DNA of 64,000 nucleotides from Rhodoferax sp. (GTDB lineage Bacteria; Pseudomonadota; Gammaproteobacteria; Burkholderiales; Burkholderiaceae_C). The translations under genes were made by a program, and so were the position numbers. The DNA is taken from NCBI GenBank assembly GCA_019449595.1, contig JAGRPL010000012.1, forward strand, positions 1 to 64,000, in the 5' to 3' direction. The notes under the pieces were generated by a model. It was not told the DNA's origin. It ran no database searches and worked only from the letters and a program-made list of their open reading frames with translations. Shown piece by piece: positions 1-9,115 of the stretch. The number at the start of each line of letters is the position of its first letter. Position 1 is the first letter of the stretch.

Positions 1-99
1 GAGGTGGTACCACTCCTTCCCATCCCGAACAGGACAGTGAAACGCCTCTGCGCCGATGATAGTGCGGATCCCCGTGTGAAAGTAGGTCATCGTCAGGCT
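1..99 (+). rRNA. rrf: 5S ribosomal RNA, 3' part (5' end outside window)
   Basis: The sequence matches the conserved 5S core: a GGTGGTACCACTCC helix near the start, the CCCATCCCGAAC loop, the CGCCGATGATAGTG segment and the GAAAGTAGGTCATCGTCAGG 3' arm. By comparison with the usual length of about 115 nt, roughly 18 nt at the 5' end are missing. It is the last gene of an rRNA operon lying to the left and is followed at once by a strong intrinsic terminator. The exact 3' end (98-100) is inferred. Confidence 0.95.
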
Positions 100-107
100 A
101 TTACAGC

Positions 108-143
108 AAAACGCCCCGTCGTGTGACGGGGCGTTTTTTTTTT
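108..143 (+). terminator. Intrinsic terminator of the rRNA operon
   Basis: A 13-bp perfect stem (AAAACGCCCCGTC at 108-120 and its complement at 125-137) has a GTGT loop and runs into about ten T residues (134-143). It directly follows 5S rRNA. The A-run on the left side means it may also stop the minus-strand hydrolase gene that ends at 149. Confidence 0.93.
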
Positions 144-148
144 GGTTT

Positions 149-1069
149 CTACTTTCCGTTCAGAATGTACTGCCCTTGCCGGACGGCGGCACCACTTCGG
201 ACCAAGTCGGCCAGCAGGGTTTCGATCAGCGCATCCATGCTCAGATCCGGGTACCATTCCTTGCGCATCTGCTCCAGATACGGCGTTTGTTGCCCCCACT
301 CCAGCAACTCGTGCAGCATGCAGGTCTGCAAGTCGAGCAACTTGAACTTCAGGAGCACTTTCGCCGCGTATTGCTGGTGCTTGTGCGGATTCTCCATAAA
401 GTACCTCAAGCGACCTCTTGCCGTCTGCAGGGACTTCGCCGCATCGGTAAAAGGTCGCCCATGTCCGGGGATGACCACTTTGGGGTGCAAGGATTCCAGC
501 AGGTCCAGCGTGGCCGATACCTCGTCAAACGCATCCACGCCCTCCAGTTCCGGAAACACCACGCCAAACCCCTCTTCCCAGAGGGCATCGGCAGACACTA
601 GGATGCCATTCTCTGGCTGGAAGAGCACGACGGAGTGGGGGTCATGGCCCCCGGCGGGGTGAACCTCCCAAACCTGATGGGCAATCGTGACCGATTTGCC
701 TGGCACCAGCAGGTCGTCATACCGGAAGCGGGGGCATTCTTGCCCGGTGGCTTCGTAGGTCAGTGCGGACATGTCCCAGCGCGCCACTTCCGCCGCATGA
801 CCGGGTGGTATCCAGGTCCGTACGCCCGGGTACTGCGCTTGCAGGGCTGCATTGCCTCCACAGTGGTCGCTGTGCAAATGGGTGTTGAGCAAGACGTCCA
901 ACGGGCGCGAGCCCAGCGCGGACTGGACCAGCTGCAGGGTTTGCGCACTGTGGGTGCCGTAGCCGCTGTCGATGAGTGCCGACTCGTCCTTGCCCACCAG
1001 CAAGATATTGTTGGACGAAAGCCAGCCACGTTCGAATACCTGGATGCCGGAGGGAAACACGTAAGGCAT
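149..1069 (-). CDS. MBL-fold metallo-hydrolase
   Basis: This is a 306-residue metallo-beta-lactamase-fold protein, probably a hydrolase acting on a small ester, thioester or similar substrate; the substrate is not evident. The zinc motif HLHSDHCGG near residue 62 is the family signature (HxHxDH), followed by a conserved GGHDPHS histidine, an SADALWEEGFG segment carrying the metal-bridging Asp, and an IPGHGRPF motif with the last zinc histidine. The frame is open further upstream, but MPYVFPSG at 1069 is where conservation should begin, and the upstream extension is Ala/Pro-rich. It is co-oriented with the next minus-strand gene 62 bp upstream and may be transcribed with it. The 3' end abuts the rRNA terminator. 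Confidence 0.88.
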   Translation of the reverse strand: MPYVFPSGIQVFERGWLSSNNILLVGKDESALIDSGYGTHSAQTLQLVQSALGSRPLDVLLNTHLHSDHCGGNAALQAQYPGVRTWIPPGHAAEVARWDMSALTYEATGQECPRFRYDDLLVPGKSVTIAHQVWEVHPAGGHDPHSVVLFQPENGILVSADALWEEGFGVVFPELEGVDAFDEVSATLDLLESLHPKVVIPGHGRPFTDAAKSLQTARGRLRYFMENPHKHQQYAAKVLLKFKLLDLQTCMLHELLEWGQQTPYLEQMRKEWYPDLSMDALIETLLADLVRSGAAVRQGQYILNGK

Positions 1070-1131
1070 GGAAGAAGACACCTGAGGAGTTGATGGAGGG
1101 TAAGGGCTTGCGTCCACCAGGGGGTGCAAGG

Positions 1132-1878
1132 CTAGGGCGTCTGGCCCATGCAGCGCTGCAGCTCGCCTGCACAGGACGCCGTATCGGGGGCGTACAGCAG
1201 CGCAATCCAACGCGATTCGCGCTCCCGGATCTGTTGGAGGAAGGCCTGGGCGTGGCTACCTTTGCCGGACATGCTGTGAAAGGTATCGAACCCGGTTTCA
1301 AGAAAGCTCTGCAGCGACCCCAGCCCTGTGGCAATGGCTGGCCGCCGCATCATCTTGAGCATCAGGCGCAGCCCGGGTGTCCGGGTCAGACGATCCAGTT
1401 CGCTGCCGACGGACAGCACATCCTCGAGTTGGCGTTGGCGGTCCCCAGCGCGGCCTACGGCCTTCCAGGCGCGCATGTAGCGGCGGATATCGTCCGCGCC
1501 GCTTGAGCCGTTTTCCTGCAGCCATGCCGCTGCCATCTGGTGGTCGAGCTCTTCGGTCAGAACATGCAGGTGGGCCAGAGAGACGGCCGTCGCCACGACC
1601 TGGGTCGGAAAGAACGTCTGCAAGGCGCCGGCGATGCGCCCGAACTGGGCATCGCGCAGGGAGTAGTCCTGGTCGCTGTACAGCTCCTCCAGGAAAAAGC
1701 GCGTTGCCCCGCCGTACTCTTTCGAGTCGATCAGATCCGCATAGGTGCCGGCGAAGCGCCGGGCCTGGAAGCGTTTGATGGCCATTGTGGCGGCGTGGAG
1801 GTCGGGCATGGACTGCGCCTGCAAGCGCAATCCCTCTACCCGTGCCACGGCGTCGCGAATCGTATGTGCTGCATCCAT
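1132..1878 (-). CDS. Conserved hypothetical protein with FFLEELYS motif
   Basis: The 248-residue product is predicted soluble and mostly helical, without signal peptide or membrane segment. It carries an FFLEELYSDQDYSLRD block around residues 62-77 followed by a region rich in aromatic residues and leucines; I recall this motif from a family of uncharacterised proteobacterial proteins but know no function for it. It lies upstream of, and in the same direction as, the MBL hydrolase, so the two probably form a small operon ending at the rRNA terminator. The start MDAAHTIRDA at 1878 is the first methionine of the conserved-looking frame. Confidence 0.72.
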   Translation of the reverse strand: MDAAHTIRDAVARVEGLRLQAQSMPDLHAATMAIKRFQARRFAGTYADLIDSKEYGGATRFFLEELYSDQDYSLRDAQFGRIAGALQTFFPTQVVATAVSLAHLHVLTEELDHQMAAAWLQENGSSGADDIRRYMRAWKAVGRAGDRQRQLEDVLSVGSELDRLTRTPGLRLMLKMMRRPAIATGLGSLQSFLETGFDTFHSMSGKGSHAQAFLQQIRERESRWIALLYAPDTASCAGELQRCMGQTP

Positions 1879-2110
1879 AGGTAGGACAAGTGTATCGGTG
1901 GACCGCCCGACCGTCAGAATGGCCTGGCGCCACTAGGCACTAGGTGGCGTCGCGAAGGTAATGAAAAAGTGAGTAATTGCTTTCAACGAAAACTAATGAA
2001 ATCGGACGTTTTGGAGAGGCGTGACCCGCTCCTGATGCAGGATTGCGTGCCGGCAATAAAAAATACCCCTTTGGAGTGTCAATACTAGGGATAACCCTTA
2101 TATTCACCCC

Positions 2111-2842
2111 ATGTTTGATACGAGCAACTTGATCAAAGCCTCCTGGGGCGTGGGAATGGATTTCTGGCGTCCGCCGCCGGCGCGCGCAGGCGAGGCCACC
2201 GCGAGGCGGCCGACGCCGTATGTCGTTCCCATCCGCTCCCTGGGTGCCAACCACCGTGACCGGATCGCACAGCATCTGTTCGCGCTGGAGGACCGGGATC
2301 GCTATCTGCGTTTTGGGTACATGGCGCAGGACGCGCAGATCCAGCGCTATGTGGACGGGCTGGACTTCGAGCGCGATGACATTTTCGGCATCTACAACCG
2401 CAAGCTGGAACTGATTGCGATGGCCCACTTGGCGTACGCCAAAGACCACGGCTACGAGTCCTGCGCCGAGTTCGGCGTTTCGGTGTCGCCGAGTGCGCGC
2501 GGCAAGGGCTACGGTGCCCGCTTGTTCGACCGTGCGGCCATGCATGCGGCCAATGACGGAGTGGACCTGCTGTTTATCCACGCGCTGAGCGAAAACGTCG
2601 CCATGCTGAAAATCGCCACCAATGCAGGCGCCACGGTGGAGCGGGACGGCACCGAGTCCGAAGCCTACCTGCATCTGCCCAAGCCCACCCTGGACAGCCG
2701 CGTGACCGAAATGGTGGAAGAGCATGTTGCCCAGACGGACTACCGCATCAAGGTGCAGGCCAAACAGTTTTGGAGTTTCCTGGGCGATCTGCAGCAAGTG
2801 CGCCGCGACGCCATCGACGCACAAGGGCGCACCCCGCGCTGA
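2111..2842 (+). CDS. GNAT family N-acetyltransferase
   Basis: A 243-residue GNAT-fold acetyltransferase that would transfer an acetyl group from acetyl-CoA to an unknown amine. The acetyl-CoA pyrophosphate-binding signature appears as VSPSARGKGYGARLFDRA around residues 132-149 (Q/RxxGxG/A type), followed by a typical beta-4/5 segment (LLFIHALSENVAMLKIATNAGA) in which the N-x-x-A-x-x-x-A pattern is common. The first 35 residues are Pro/Arg-rich and divergent. No good ribosome-binding site precedes the ATG at 2111; a second in-frame ATG at 2156 is possible. The 232-bp gap upstream (1879-2110) separates it from the divergent hypothetical gene and must hold both promoters. Confidence 0.85.
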   Translation: MFDTSNLIKASWGVGMDFWRPPPARAGEATARRPTPYVVPIRSLGANHRDRIAQHLFALEDRDRYLRFGYMAQDAQIQRYVDGLDFERDDIFGIYNRKLELIAMAHLAYAKDHGYESCAEFGVSVSPSARGKGYGARLFDRAAMHAANDGVDLLFIHALSENVAMLKIATNAGATVERDGTESEAYLHLPKPTLDSRVTEMVEEHVAQTDYRIKVQAKQFWSFLGDLQQVRRDAIDAQGRTPR

Positions 2843-2927
2843 GAACGGGCGGGTCCGCGCGCGGCCCGTCACACAAATCCGCTATCCTAGGGGCTCCGAA
2901 ACAACGGCAGTCATTGCCCCTACGTCA

Positions 2928-3797
2928 GTGTCAGACCCACATCCCGCGCGGCTTGCCGACAAGGAGGACAAACGTACCTTCTTGCGCAAGCTAGCCGAGT
3001 TCATCCATCCCGGCCCCGATTCCACCGCTGAATTGATCGAGACGCTGGCCGAGGCAGAGGACAACAACATCATCGGTGCCGAGTCCCGTGCCATGCTGGA
3101 AGGCGTGATCCGTATGGCCGACATGACAGCCGGCGACGTGATGGTGCCGGCGACTCGGATGGACTTGGTGGACATCCATGCCACGCCCGATGCCTTGCTC
3201 AAGACGGTCATCGACACGGGGCACTCGCGGTTTCCCATTTACGAGGGCGAGCGAGAAAACGTTATCGGGATCCTGATGGCCAAAGACCTGCTCAAACTGC
3301 AGCGGGCGCCTGAACTCAATATCCGGGCCCTGTTGCGCCCGGCCGTGTTCGTGCCGGAAACCAAGGGCCTCAATGACTTGCTGCGCGAATTCCGCGGCAA
3401 CCGCAACCACCTGGCCATCGTGATCGACGAGTTCGGCCGGGTTGCTGGGCTGATCACCATTGAAGATGTGCTGGAGCAGATTGTCGGGGAGATCGAGGAC
3501 GAGTTCGATATCGCGGAAGACGAGGGCGACATCTTTGCCCTGGCGGACCGCACCTACCGGGTCAGCGGCGATACGCCCATTGAGCGGGTCAACGACGCGT
3601 TTTCCGTCACATTGACCGGAGAGGACCCGCAGGACCAGTTCGACACCATCGGCGGCCTGATTGCGCACGAGATGGGCCATGTGCCCAAACGCGGCGAGCG
3701 TTACGTGCTGGGCGGCCTGAATTTCGTGGTGCTGCACACCAAGGGCGGCGCCGTGAAGTGGTTCAAGGTGGCCCCCGTCGTGGACACGCCTGCCTGA
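2928..3797 (+). CDS. corC: CorC/HlyC family CBS-domain protein (magnesium/cobalt efflux-associated)
   Basis: The product is 289 residues, the usual size for soluble CorC proteins. The order is a short N-terminal helix, a CBS pair (GDVMVPATRMDLVDI near residue 66, IDEFGRVAGLITIEDVLEQI near 166) and a C-terminal CorC_HlyC transporter-associated domain (GDIFALADRTYRVSGDTPIE to GGLNFVVLHTKGGAVKWFKV). Members bind adenine nucleotides and modulate divalent-cation export or membrane-envelope stress. I chose the GTG start at 2928 because the open frame upstream is Arg/Pro-rich and overlaps the GNAT gene. It lies 48 bp before lnt, an arrangement (ybeX-lnt) widespread in proteobacteria. Confidence 0.9.
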   Translation: MSDPHPARLADKEDKRTFLRKLAEFIHPGPDSTAELIETLAEAEDNNIIGAESRAMLEGVIRMADMTAGDVMVPATRMDLVDIHATPDALLKTVIDTGHSRFPIYEGERENVIGILMAKDLLKLQRAPELNIRALLRPAVFVPETKGLNDLLREFRGNRNHLAIVIDEFGRVAGLITIEDVLEQIVGEIEDEFDIAEDEGDIFALADRTYRVSGDTPIERVNDAFSVTLTGEDPQDQFDTIGGLIAHEMGHVPKRGERYVLGGLNFVVLHTKGGAVKWFKVAPVVDTPA

Positions 3798-3845
3798 CTC
3801 CATGCCCGCGCCTGACAGCGGTGCCGCGCCGCAGCACCCGTCTTC

Positions 3846-5366
3846 ATGAATTACGCTATTCTTTTTATAGCTGCCTGCGCACAAGCTGCAAGCGTTGCCT
3901 GGCCATTTGATTCTTTTTTTGAGCTCGGTCAGCCGCTGTGGTGGCTGCAATGCCTGGCCCTGGCGGCGCTGGTCTGGGTGCTGCACCGTTGCACCAGCGG
4001 CAAGCAGGCTGCGGCTCTGGGTTTGCTGTTTGCCACGACCTGGCTGAGCGCCACATTCTGGTGGCTCTACGTCGCCATGCACACCTATGCCGGGCTGCAT
4101 GGTCTGCTGGCGGCGGTCGCCATCGTCGCCCTGGCTGCTGCGCTCGGGCTGTACTACGCCGCGGCATGCGCGGCGTACTGGCACCTGACACGTGCCAAGG
4201 CTGTGGGCGTGAGTTTGGCCTTTGCCGCACTGTGGACCATGGCCGAACTGGCCCGCGGCACCTGGCTCACCGGTTTCGGCTGGGGGGCCGTGGGCTACGC
4301 ACACCTCACCGGGCCGCTGGCCGCCTACGCACCGTGGGTGGGTTCCTATGGCATGGGCGCGCTGGCGGCCTGGCTGGCAGCCGCTCTGGTGGTGTTTCCC
4401 CGGGCGTCCGCCCTGCAGCGTGCGGGCATCGCCACAGCGGTGGCGGTCGGGGCATTGCTGCCGGCCAGCGGGCCAGCTTCCTGGTCTGCACCGGCAGGCC
4501 ACCTCACGGTGACCCTGTTGCAGGGCAATATTCCCCAGGACGAGAAGTTTCAAGCGGGCTCGGGCGTTCCCTTGGCCTTGCGGTGGTACGGCGAGCAGTT
4601 GCAGGCCAGTCAGGGCGATCTGGTTGTTGCGCCAGAAACGGCCATCCCCCTCCTGCCCCAGCAGCTGCCACCGCCCTACTGGGACGCCCTGCAGGCCCGC
4701 TTTGCCCTGGGCGGGCAAGCCGCCCTGGTGGGGTTCCCTTGGGGCAGCTATGCGCAGGGCTACACCAACGCCGTACTGGGCTTTGCGCCGGGGCAGGCTG
4801 CGGTGTGGCGCTATGACAAGCACCACCTGGTGCCTTTTGGCGAGTTCATTCCGCCCCTGTTCAAGTGGTTCACGCAAATGATGGACATCCCGCTGGGGGA
4901 CTTCAACCGCGGGGCCGTGGGGCAGGCCTCGCTGGCCTGGAAGGGACAGCGCCTGGCGCCCAACATCTGCTACGAGGACCTGTTTGGCGACGAGCTGGGT
5001 GCCCGCTTCATCGATCCGGCGGCCGCCCCCACCATCCTGGTGAACGTCAGCAACATCGGCTGGTTCGGCAACACCGTGGCCATCGACCAGCATCTGCAGA
5101 TCAGCCGCATGCGCGCGCTGGAGTTTGAGCGCCCCATGCTGCGCGCCACCAACACCGGCGCCACCGTCATCATTGACCACACCGGCCGCGTCACCCATTC
5201 CTTGCCCCGGTACACCCGCGGCGTGTTGACGGGCGAGGTGCAGGGCCGCACGGGCACGACGCCGTTTGCCTGGTGGGTGGCACGCTTCGGGCTGTCGCCG
5301 TTGTGGGTGCTGGCGGTTGCTATTGTTTTAATAGCTGTTCGCGCACGACCAGTCAAGGGACGCTGA
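3846..5366 (+). CDS. lnt: Apolipoprotein N-acyltransferase
   Basis: Lnt N-acylates the terminal cysteine of outer-membrane lipoproteins at the periplasmic face of the inner membrane, using phospholipid as donor. The 506-residue protein has about six hydrophobic segments in residues 1-215, a carbon-nitrogen hydrolase domain (about 220-470) with the Glu-Lys-Cys triad visible as E264 (VVAPETAIPL), K325 (YDKHHLVPFGEF) and C375 (NICYEDLFGD), and one C-terminal membrane helix. Both ends are odd: codons 4-12 and the final segment near residues 492-500 are encoded by copies of the dispersed 27-bp repeat, translated as AILFIAACA and AIVLIAVRA. A short out-of-frame ORF at 3802 ends at the lnt ATG. It follows corC. 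Confidence 0.95.
   Translation: MNYAILFIAACAQAASVAWPFDSFFELGQPLWWLQCLALAALVWVLHRCTSGKQAAALGLLFATTWLSATFWWLYVAMHTYAGLHGLLAAVAIVALAAALGLYYAAACAAYWHLTRAKAVGVSLAFAALWTMAELARGTWLTGFGWGAVGYAHLTGPLAAYAPWVGSYGMGALAAWLAAALVVFPRASALQRAGIATAVAVGALLPASGPASWSAPAGHLTVTLLQGNIPQDEKFQAGSGVPLALRWYGEQLQASQGDLVVAPETAIPLLPQQLPPPYWDALQARFALGGQAALVGFPWGSYAQGYTNAVLGFAPGQAAVWRYDKHHLVPFGEFIPPLFKWFTQMMDIPLGDFNRGAVGQASLAWKGQRLAPNICYEDLFGDELGARFIDPAAAPTILVNVSNIGWFGNTVAIDQHLQISRMRALEFERPMLRATNTGATVIIDHTGRVTHSLPRYTRGVLTGEVQGRTGTTPFAWWVARFGLSPLWVLAVAIVLIAVRARPVKGR
3855..3881 (+). repeat. Dispersed 27-bp repeat, copy 1, in the lnt N-terminus
   Basis: Forward copy of the GCTA-N9-TAGC-N4-TGCGCA repeat (reverse complement TGCGCA-N4-GCTA-N9-TAGC). 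It is read in phase GCT-ATT-CTT and gives AILFIAACA at lnt residues 4-12. Confidence 0.85.
5319..5345 (+). repeat. Dispersed 27-bp repeat, copy 2, in the lnt C-terminus
   Basis: Forward copy in the last membrane helix of Lnt, with the same phase as copy 1, giving AIVLIAVRA. It is preceded by TT, as in several other copies. The TGCGCA end reads CGCGCA. Confidence 0.85.
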
Positions 5367-5392
5367 GGGTTCTGCCCCTGTAAAATCGGGGC

Positions 5393-6313
5393 ATGCTCAC
5401 ATTCCAACAAATCATCCTGAAATTGCAGGCCTACTGGGCCGACCAGGGTTGCGCACTGCTGCAGCCCTATGACATGGAAGTCGGCGCCGGCACCTCGCAT
5501 ACCGCCACGTTTTTGCGCGCGCTGGGCCCCGAGCCCTGGAAGGCCGCCTACGTGCAGCCCAGCCGCCGCCCCAAGGATGGCCGCTACGGAGAGAACCCCA
5601 ACCGCCTGCAGCACTACTACCAGTACCAGGTGGTCTTGAAGCCCGCACCCAGCAACATCCTGGAGCTCTACCTGGGCAGCTTGGAGGCCCTGGGTTTTGA
5701 CCTCAAGAAGAACGACATCCGCTTTGTCGAAGACGACTGGGAAAATCCCACGCTGGGCGCCTGGGGCCTGGGCTGGGAAGTGTGGCTCAACGGCATGGAG
5801 GTGACGCAATTCACCTACTTCCAGCAGGTGGGCGGCATCGACTGCAAGCCCATCACCGGCGAGATCACCTACGGCCTGGAGCGCTTGGCCATGTACCTGC
5901 AGGGCGTGGACAACGTCTATAACCTGACCTGGACCGAGGGCGCAGACGGCTCCAAGCTGACCTACGGCGACGTCTACAAGCAAAACGAGGTGGAGCAGTC
6001 CACCTACAACTTCGAGCACAGCGATGCCGACTTCCTGTTCACGGCCTTCACGGCGCACGAGAAACAGGCCAAGCATCTGATGGAAAACCAGCTCGCCCTG
6101 CCGGCCTACGAACAGGTCCTCAAGTGCGCCCACAGCTTCAACCTGCTGGATGCGCGCGGTGCCATCAGCGTGACCGAGCGGGCTGCCTACATCGGGCGCA
6201 TCCGCAATCTGGCCCGCGCCGTGGCCCAGAGCTATTTCGAGAGCCGTGAGCGCCTGGGCTTCCCCATGGCCCCGCGCGAGTGGGTGGAACAGATGACGAA
6301 GAAGGCGGCCTGA
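5393..6313 (+). CDS. glyQ: Glycyl-tRNA synthetase alpha subunit
   Basis: The alpha chain (306 aa, normal length) of the heterotetrameric bacterial glycine-tRNA ligase forms the catalytic core that activates glycine with ATP. Family hallmarks are present: [20 protein letters not shown] at the N-terminus, [39 protein letters not shown] and [22 protein letters not shown]-terminal helical region ends in [10 protein letters not shown]. The start at 5393 follows lnt by 26 bp and glyS follows after 19 bp, so both subunits should be co-translated from one transcript. Confidence 0.98.
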   Translation: MLTFQQIILKLQAYWADQGCALLQPYDMEVGAGTSHTATFLRALGPEPWKAAYVQPSRRPKDGRYGENPNRLQHYYQYQVVLKPAPSNILELYLGSLEALGFDLKKNDIRFVEDDWENPTLGAWGLGWEVWLNGMEVTQFTYFQQVGGIDCKPITGEITYGLERLAMYLQGVDNVYNLTWTEGADGSKLTYGDVYKQNEVEQSTYNFEHSDADFLFTAFTAHEKQAKHLMENQLALPAYEQVLKCAHSFNLLDARGAISVTERAAYIGRIRNLARAVAQSYFESRERLGFPMAPREWVEQMTKKAA

Positions 6314-6332
6314 AGGCCAGGAAAAGAACACG

Positions 6333-8465
6333 ATGACCACCAAGAATCTTCTCGTTGAACTGTTTGTCGAAGAGCTGCCGCCCAAGGCGCTCAAGAAGCT
6401 GGGCGATGCCTTTGCCGGCACGCTGGCCGATCAACTCAAGGCCCAGGGCCTGGCCGGTGCCGACTCGGTCGTCACCGCCTACGCCTCGCCGCGCCGGCTG
6501 GCGGCGCACATCAGCCATGTCTGGCTCAAGGCCGAAGATAAGGCCGTGCAGCAAAAGCTCATGCCGGTGTCGGTAGGGCTGGATGCGGGTGGCAACGCCA
6601 CGCCCGCGCTGCTGAAGAAACTGCAGGCGCTGGGTGCGGACGTGTCCGATCCGGCGGCGGCTGTCGCGGCCCTCAAGCGCGCGCCCGACGGCAAGACCGA
6701 AGCGCTGTTCTACGACAGCCTGCTCACCGGCGCCACACTCGATACCGGTTTGCAAAAGGCGCTGGAAGAGGCCATTGCCAAGCTGCCCATCCCCAAGGTC
6801 ATGAGCTACCAGCTGGAAACCGGTTGCGCCCTGCCAGGCTGGACCAGCGTGCACTTCGTGCGCCCGGCACACGGATTGGTGGCACTGCACGGCAGCACTG
6901 TGGTGCCCATCAAGGTACTGGGCCTGACGGCCGGAAACACCACGCAGGGCCACCGCTTTGAGGCCAAGGTTGACAAGGTCGTCATCAAGGACGCCGACCG
7001 CTATGCCGCTACGCTGCAGCAGGACGGTGCGGTCATCGCTTCGTTTGCCGAGCGCAAGGCCGAGATCGCGCGCCAGTTGGCTGCGGCGGCCGCCAAGGTG
7101 GGCAACGGTGCCCGCCCGATCGAAGACGACGCGCTGCTGGATGAAGTGACGGCCCTGGTGGAGCGCCCCAACGTGCTGGTGTGCACGTTCGAGCAAGCGT
7201 TTCTCGACGTGCCGCAGGAGTGCCTCATCCTCACCATGAAGGCCAACCAGAAGTACTTCCCGCTGTTGGACGCCGCCGGCAAGCTCACCAACCAGTTCTT
7301 GGTGGTCAGCAACATCAGCCCGAGCGATGCCAGCGCCGTCATTGGCGGCAACGAGCGCGTGGTGCGCCCGCGCCTGGCCGATGCCAAGTTCTTCTTCGAC
7401 CAGGACCGCAAGAAGACCCTGGCCTCCCGCGTGGACGGCCTGGGCAAGGTCGTGTACCACAACAAGCTGGGTAGCCAGGGCGAGCGCGTGGAACGCGTGC
7501 GTGCCATTGCCAAGGCCATCGCGCAGCAGCTGGGCGATGCCAGCCTGGTGGCGCAGGCCGACCTGGCCGCGCAACTGGCCAAGACCGATCTGGTGACGGA
7601 CATGGTGGGCGAGTTTCCCGAACTGCAGGGCACCATGGGCCGCTACTACGCGCTCAACGATGCTCTGGACGCCGCCGTGGCCGACGCCATCGAAGACCAT
7701 TACAAACCCCGCTTTGCGGGCGACGACCTGCCGCGCAACCGCGTCGGCCTGGTGGTGGCGCTGGCCGACAAGCTCGAAACCCTGGTCGGCATGTTCGGCA
7801 TCGGCAACCTGCCGACCGGCGACAAGGATCCGTTTGCGCTGCGCCGTCATGCCCTGGGGGTGATCCGCATGCTGGTGGAAAAAGACCTGCCGCTGGAGCT
7901 GGGTGCGCTGGTGCAGGCCGCGGGGCCGGCGTTTGGCGACCGGATCAGCGACGCATCGGGGGCCTTGGTGGACTTCATGTACGACCGCCTGGCCGGCTCC
8001 CTGCGCGAGCAGGGCTACAGCGCGCAGGAAGTTGATGCCGTCCTGGCCCTGCGTCCGCAGCGCCTGGGTGACGTGGCCAAGCGTCTGGCTGCCGTGCGCG
8101 CCTTCGCAGCTCTGCCCGAGGCCGCTGCGCTGGCCGCTGCCAACAAGCGCATCAGCAACATCCTGAAGAAAGCCGATGCAGTGGACGCCCACGTCAGCCA
8201 AGTGCTGCTGCAGGAAGCGGCTGAAAAGTCACTGTACGCCGCTATGCAGGACGTGGCTCCCAAGGCCAATGCCCAGTTCGACGCCGGCGACTACACCGCC
8301 GCGCTGCAGACCCTTGCGGCCTTGCGCGCGCCGGTGGATGCTTTCTTCGACGACGTGATGGTCAACGCTGAGCAGCTGGACCTGCGCCTGAACCGCCAGG
8401 GCCTGCTCAAGAGCCTGCACGAAGCCATGAACCGCGTGGCCGATCTCTCGCGCCTGGCTGCCTGA
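6333..8465 (+). CDS. glyS: Glycyl-tRNA synthetase beta subunit
   Basis: The beta chain (710 aa) provides tRNA recognition and an HD-like domain for the alpha2-beta2 glycyl-tRNA synthetase. It opens with NLLVELFVEELPPKALKKLG, carries VSNISPSDASAVIGGNERVV followed by RPRLADAKFFFDQDRKK, then the HD-domain stretch TDMVGEFPELQGTMGRYYAL and a C-terminal DALR-like anticodon-binding helix bundle from about residue 590 (FFDDVMVNAEQLDLRLNRQG). The ATG at 6333 follows an AGGAAAAG-type ribosome-binding sequence. gmhB begins 7 bp after the stop. Confidence 0.98.
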   Translation: MTTKNLLVELFVEELPPKALKKLGDAFAGTLADQLKAQGLAGADSVVTAYASPRRLAAHISHVWLKAEDKAVQQKLMPVSVGLDAGGNATPALLKKLQALGADVSDPAAAVAALKRAPDGKTEALFYDSLLTGATLDTGLQKALEEAIAKLPIPKVMSYQLETGCALPGWTSVHFVRPAHGLVALHGSTVVPIKVLGLTAGNTTQGHRFEAKVDKVVIKDADRYAATLQQDGAVIASFAERKAEIARQLAAAAAKVGNGARPIEDDALLDEVTALVERPNVLVCTFEQAFLDVPQECLILTMKANQKYFPLLDAAGKLTNQFLVVSNISPSDASAVIGGNERVVRPRLADAKFFFDQDRKKTLASRVDGLGKVVYHNKLGSQGERVERVRAIAKAIAQQLGDASLVAQADLAAQLAKTDLVTDMVGEFPELQGTMGRYYALNDALDAAVADAIEDHYKPRFAGDDLPRNRVGLVVALADKLETLVGMFGIGNLPTGDKDPFALRRHALGVIRMLVEKDLPLELGALVQAAGPAFGDRISDASGALVDFMYDRLAGSLREQGYSAQEVDAVLALRPQRLGDVAKRLAAVRAFAALPEAAALAAANKRISNILKKADAVDAHVSQVLLQEAAEKSLYAAMQDVAPKANAQFDAGDYTAALQTLAALRAPVDAFFDDVMVNAEQLDLRLNRQGLLKSLHEAMNRVADLSRLAA

Positions 8466-8472
8466 GTTCCCT

Positions 8473-9048
8473 ATGAAACTTGTCATTCTCGACCGCGACG
8501 GCACCATCAACGAAGACAGCGCGGACTACATCAAATCGGCGGACGAGTGGCACCCGCTGCCCGGCGCGCTGGAAGCCATTGCACGGCTCAACCATGCGGG
8601 TTGGCACGTGGTGGTGGCGACCAACCAGTCCGGCCTGGGCCGGGGGCTGTTTGACGTGGCGGCGCTCAACGCCATGCACGCCAAGATGCAAACCCTGCTG
8701 GCCGCCGTGGGCGGGCGGGTGGATGCCATTTTCTACTGCCCCCACGGACCCGACGCGGGCTGCCGCTGCCGCAAGCCAGGCCCCGGCCTGTTTGAGCAGA
8801 TCGGCGAGCGCTACGGCCTGGACCTGCAGGACGTCCCCGTGGTGGGTGATACCCCGCGGGACCTGGTGGCCGGTGTTTCGGTGGGGTGTGCGCCGCACCT
8901 AGTGCTCACCGGCAAGGCGGCCGCCTACCGGGGCCGGGCCTTGCCCGAGGGCTATCCGGCTGACACCATGGTGCACCAGGACCTGGCGGCATTTGCCGAC
9001 TACCTAGTGGCGCGGGACGCGCGCCCCTCCCAGATGGCCGGGCTCTGA
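8473..9048 (+). CDS. gmhB: D-glycero-beta-D-manno-heptose-1,7-bisphosphate 7-phosphatase
   Basis: This HAD-superfamily phosphatase of ADP-heptose (LPS inner core) biosynthesis has 191 residues. The HAD motif I appears as LDRDGTINEDS (nucleophile Asp in DxDGT), motif II as ATNQSGLGRG, and a zinc-binding loop of GmhB type is visible as CPHGPDAGCRCRKPGPGL; motif IV is VVGDTPRDLVAG. These features separate it from histidinol-phosphatases of the same fold. It sits between glyS and plsC in a translationally tight run, the usual order in Burkholderiales. Confidence 0.95.
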   Translation: MKLVILDRDGTINEDSADYIKSADEWHPLPGALEAIARLNHAGWHVVVATNQSGLGRGLFDVAALNAMHAKMQTLLAAVGGRVDAIFYCPHGPDAGCRCRKPGPGLFEQIGERYGLDLQDVPVVGDTPRDLVAGVSVGCAPHLVLTGKAAAYRGRALPEGYPADTMVHQDLAAFADYLVARDARPSQMAGL

Positions 9049-9115
9049 AGCGCTGCCAACGGTCCAGCAATCCCCCTCAATCACGACGAAGGCCCCCTGG
9101 CTTCTTTCCCCACTT

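Noticed and set aside
108..143. Dispersed repeat copy near the rRNA end
   Set aside because: The hairpin is a long GC stem with a T-run and lacks GCTA/TAGC spacing; it is an ordinary terminator.
2991..5198. Long open frame on the minus strand opposite corC/lnt
   Set aside because: The composition (His/Gly/Gln-rich) and exact antisense position to well-conserved genes show it is a shadow of high-GC coding sequence.
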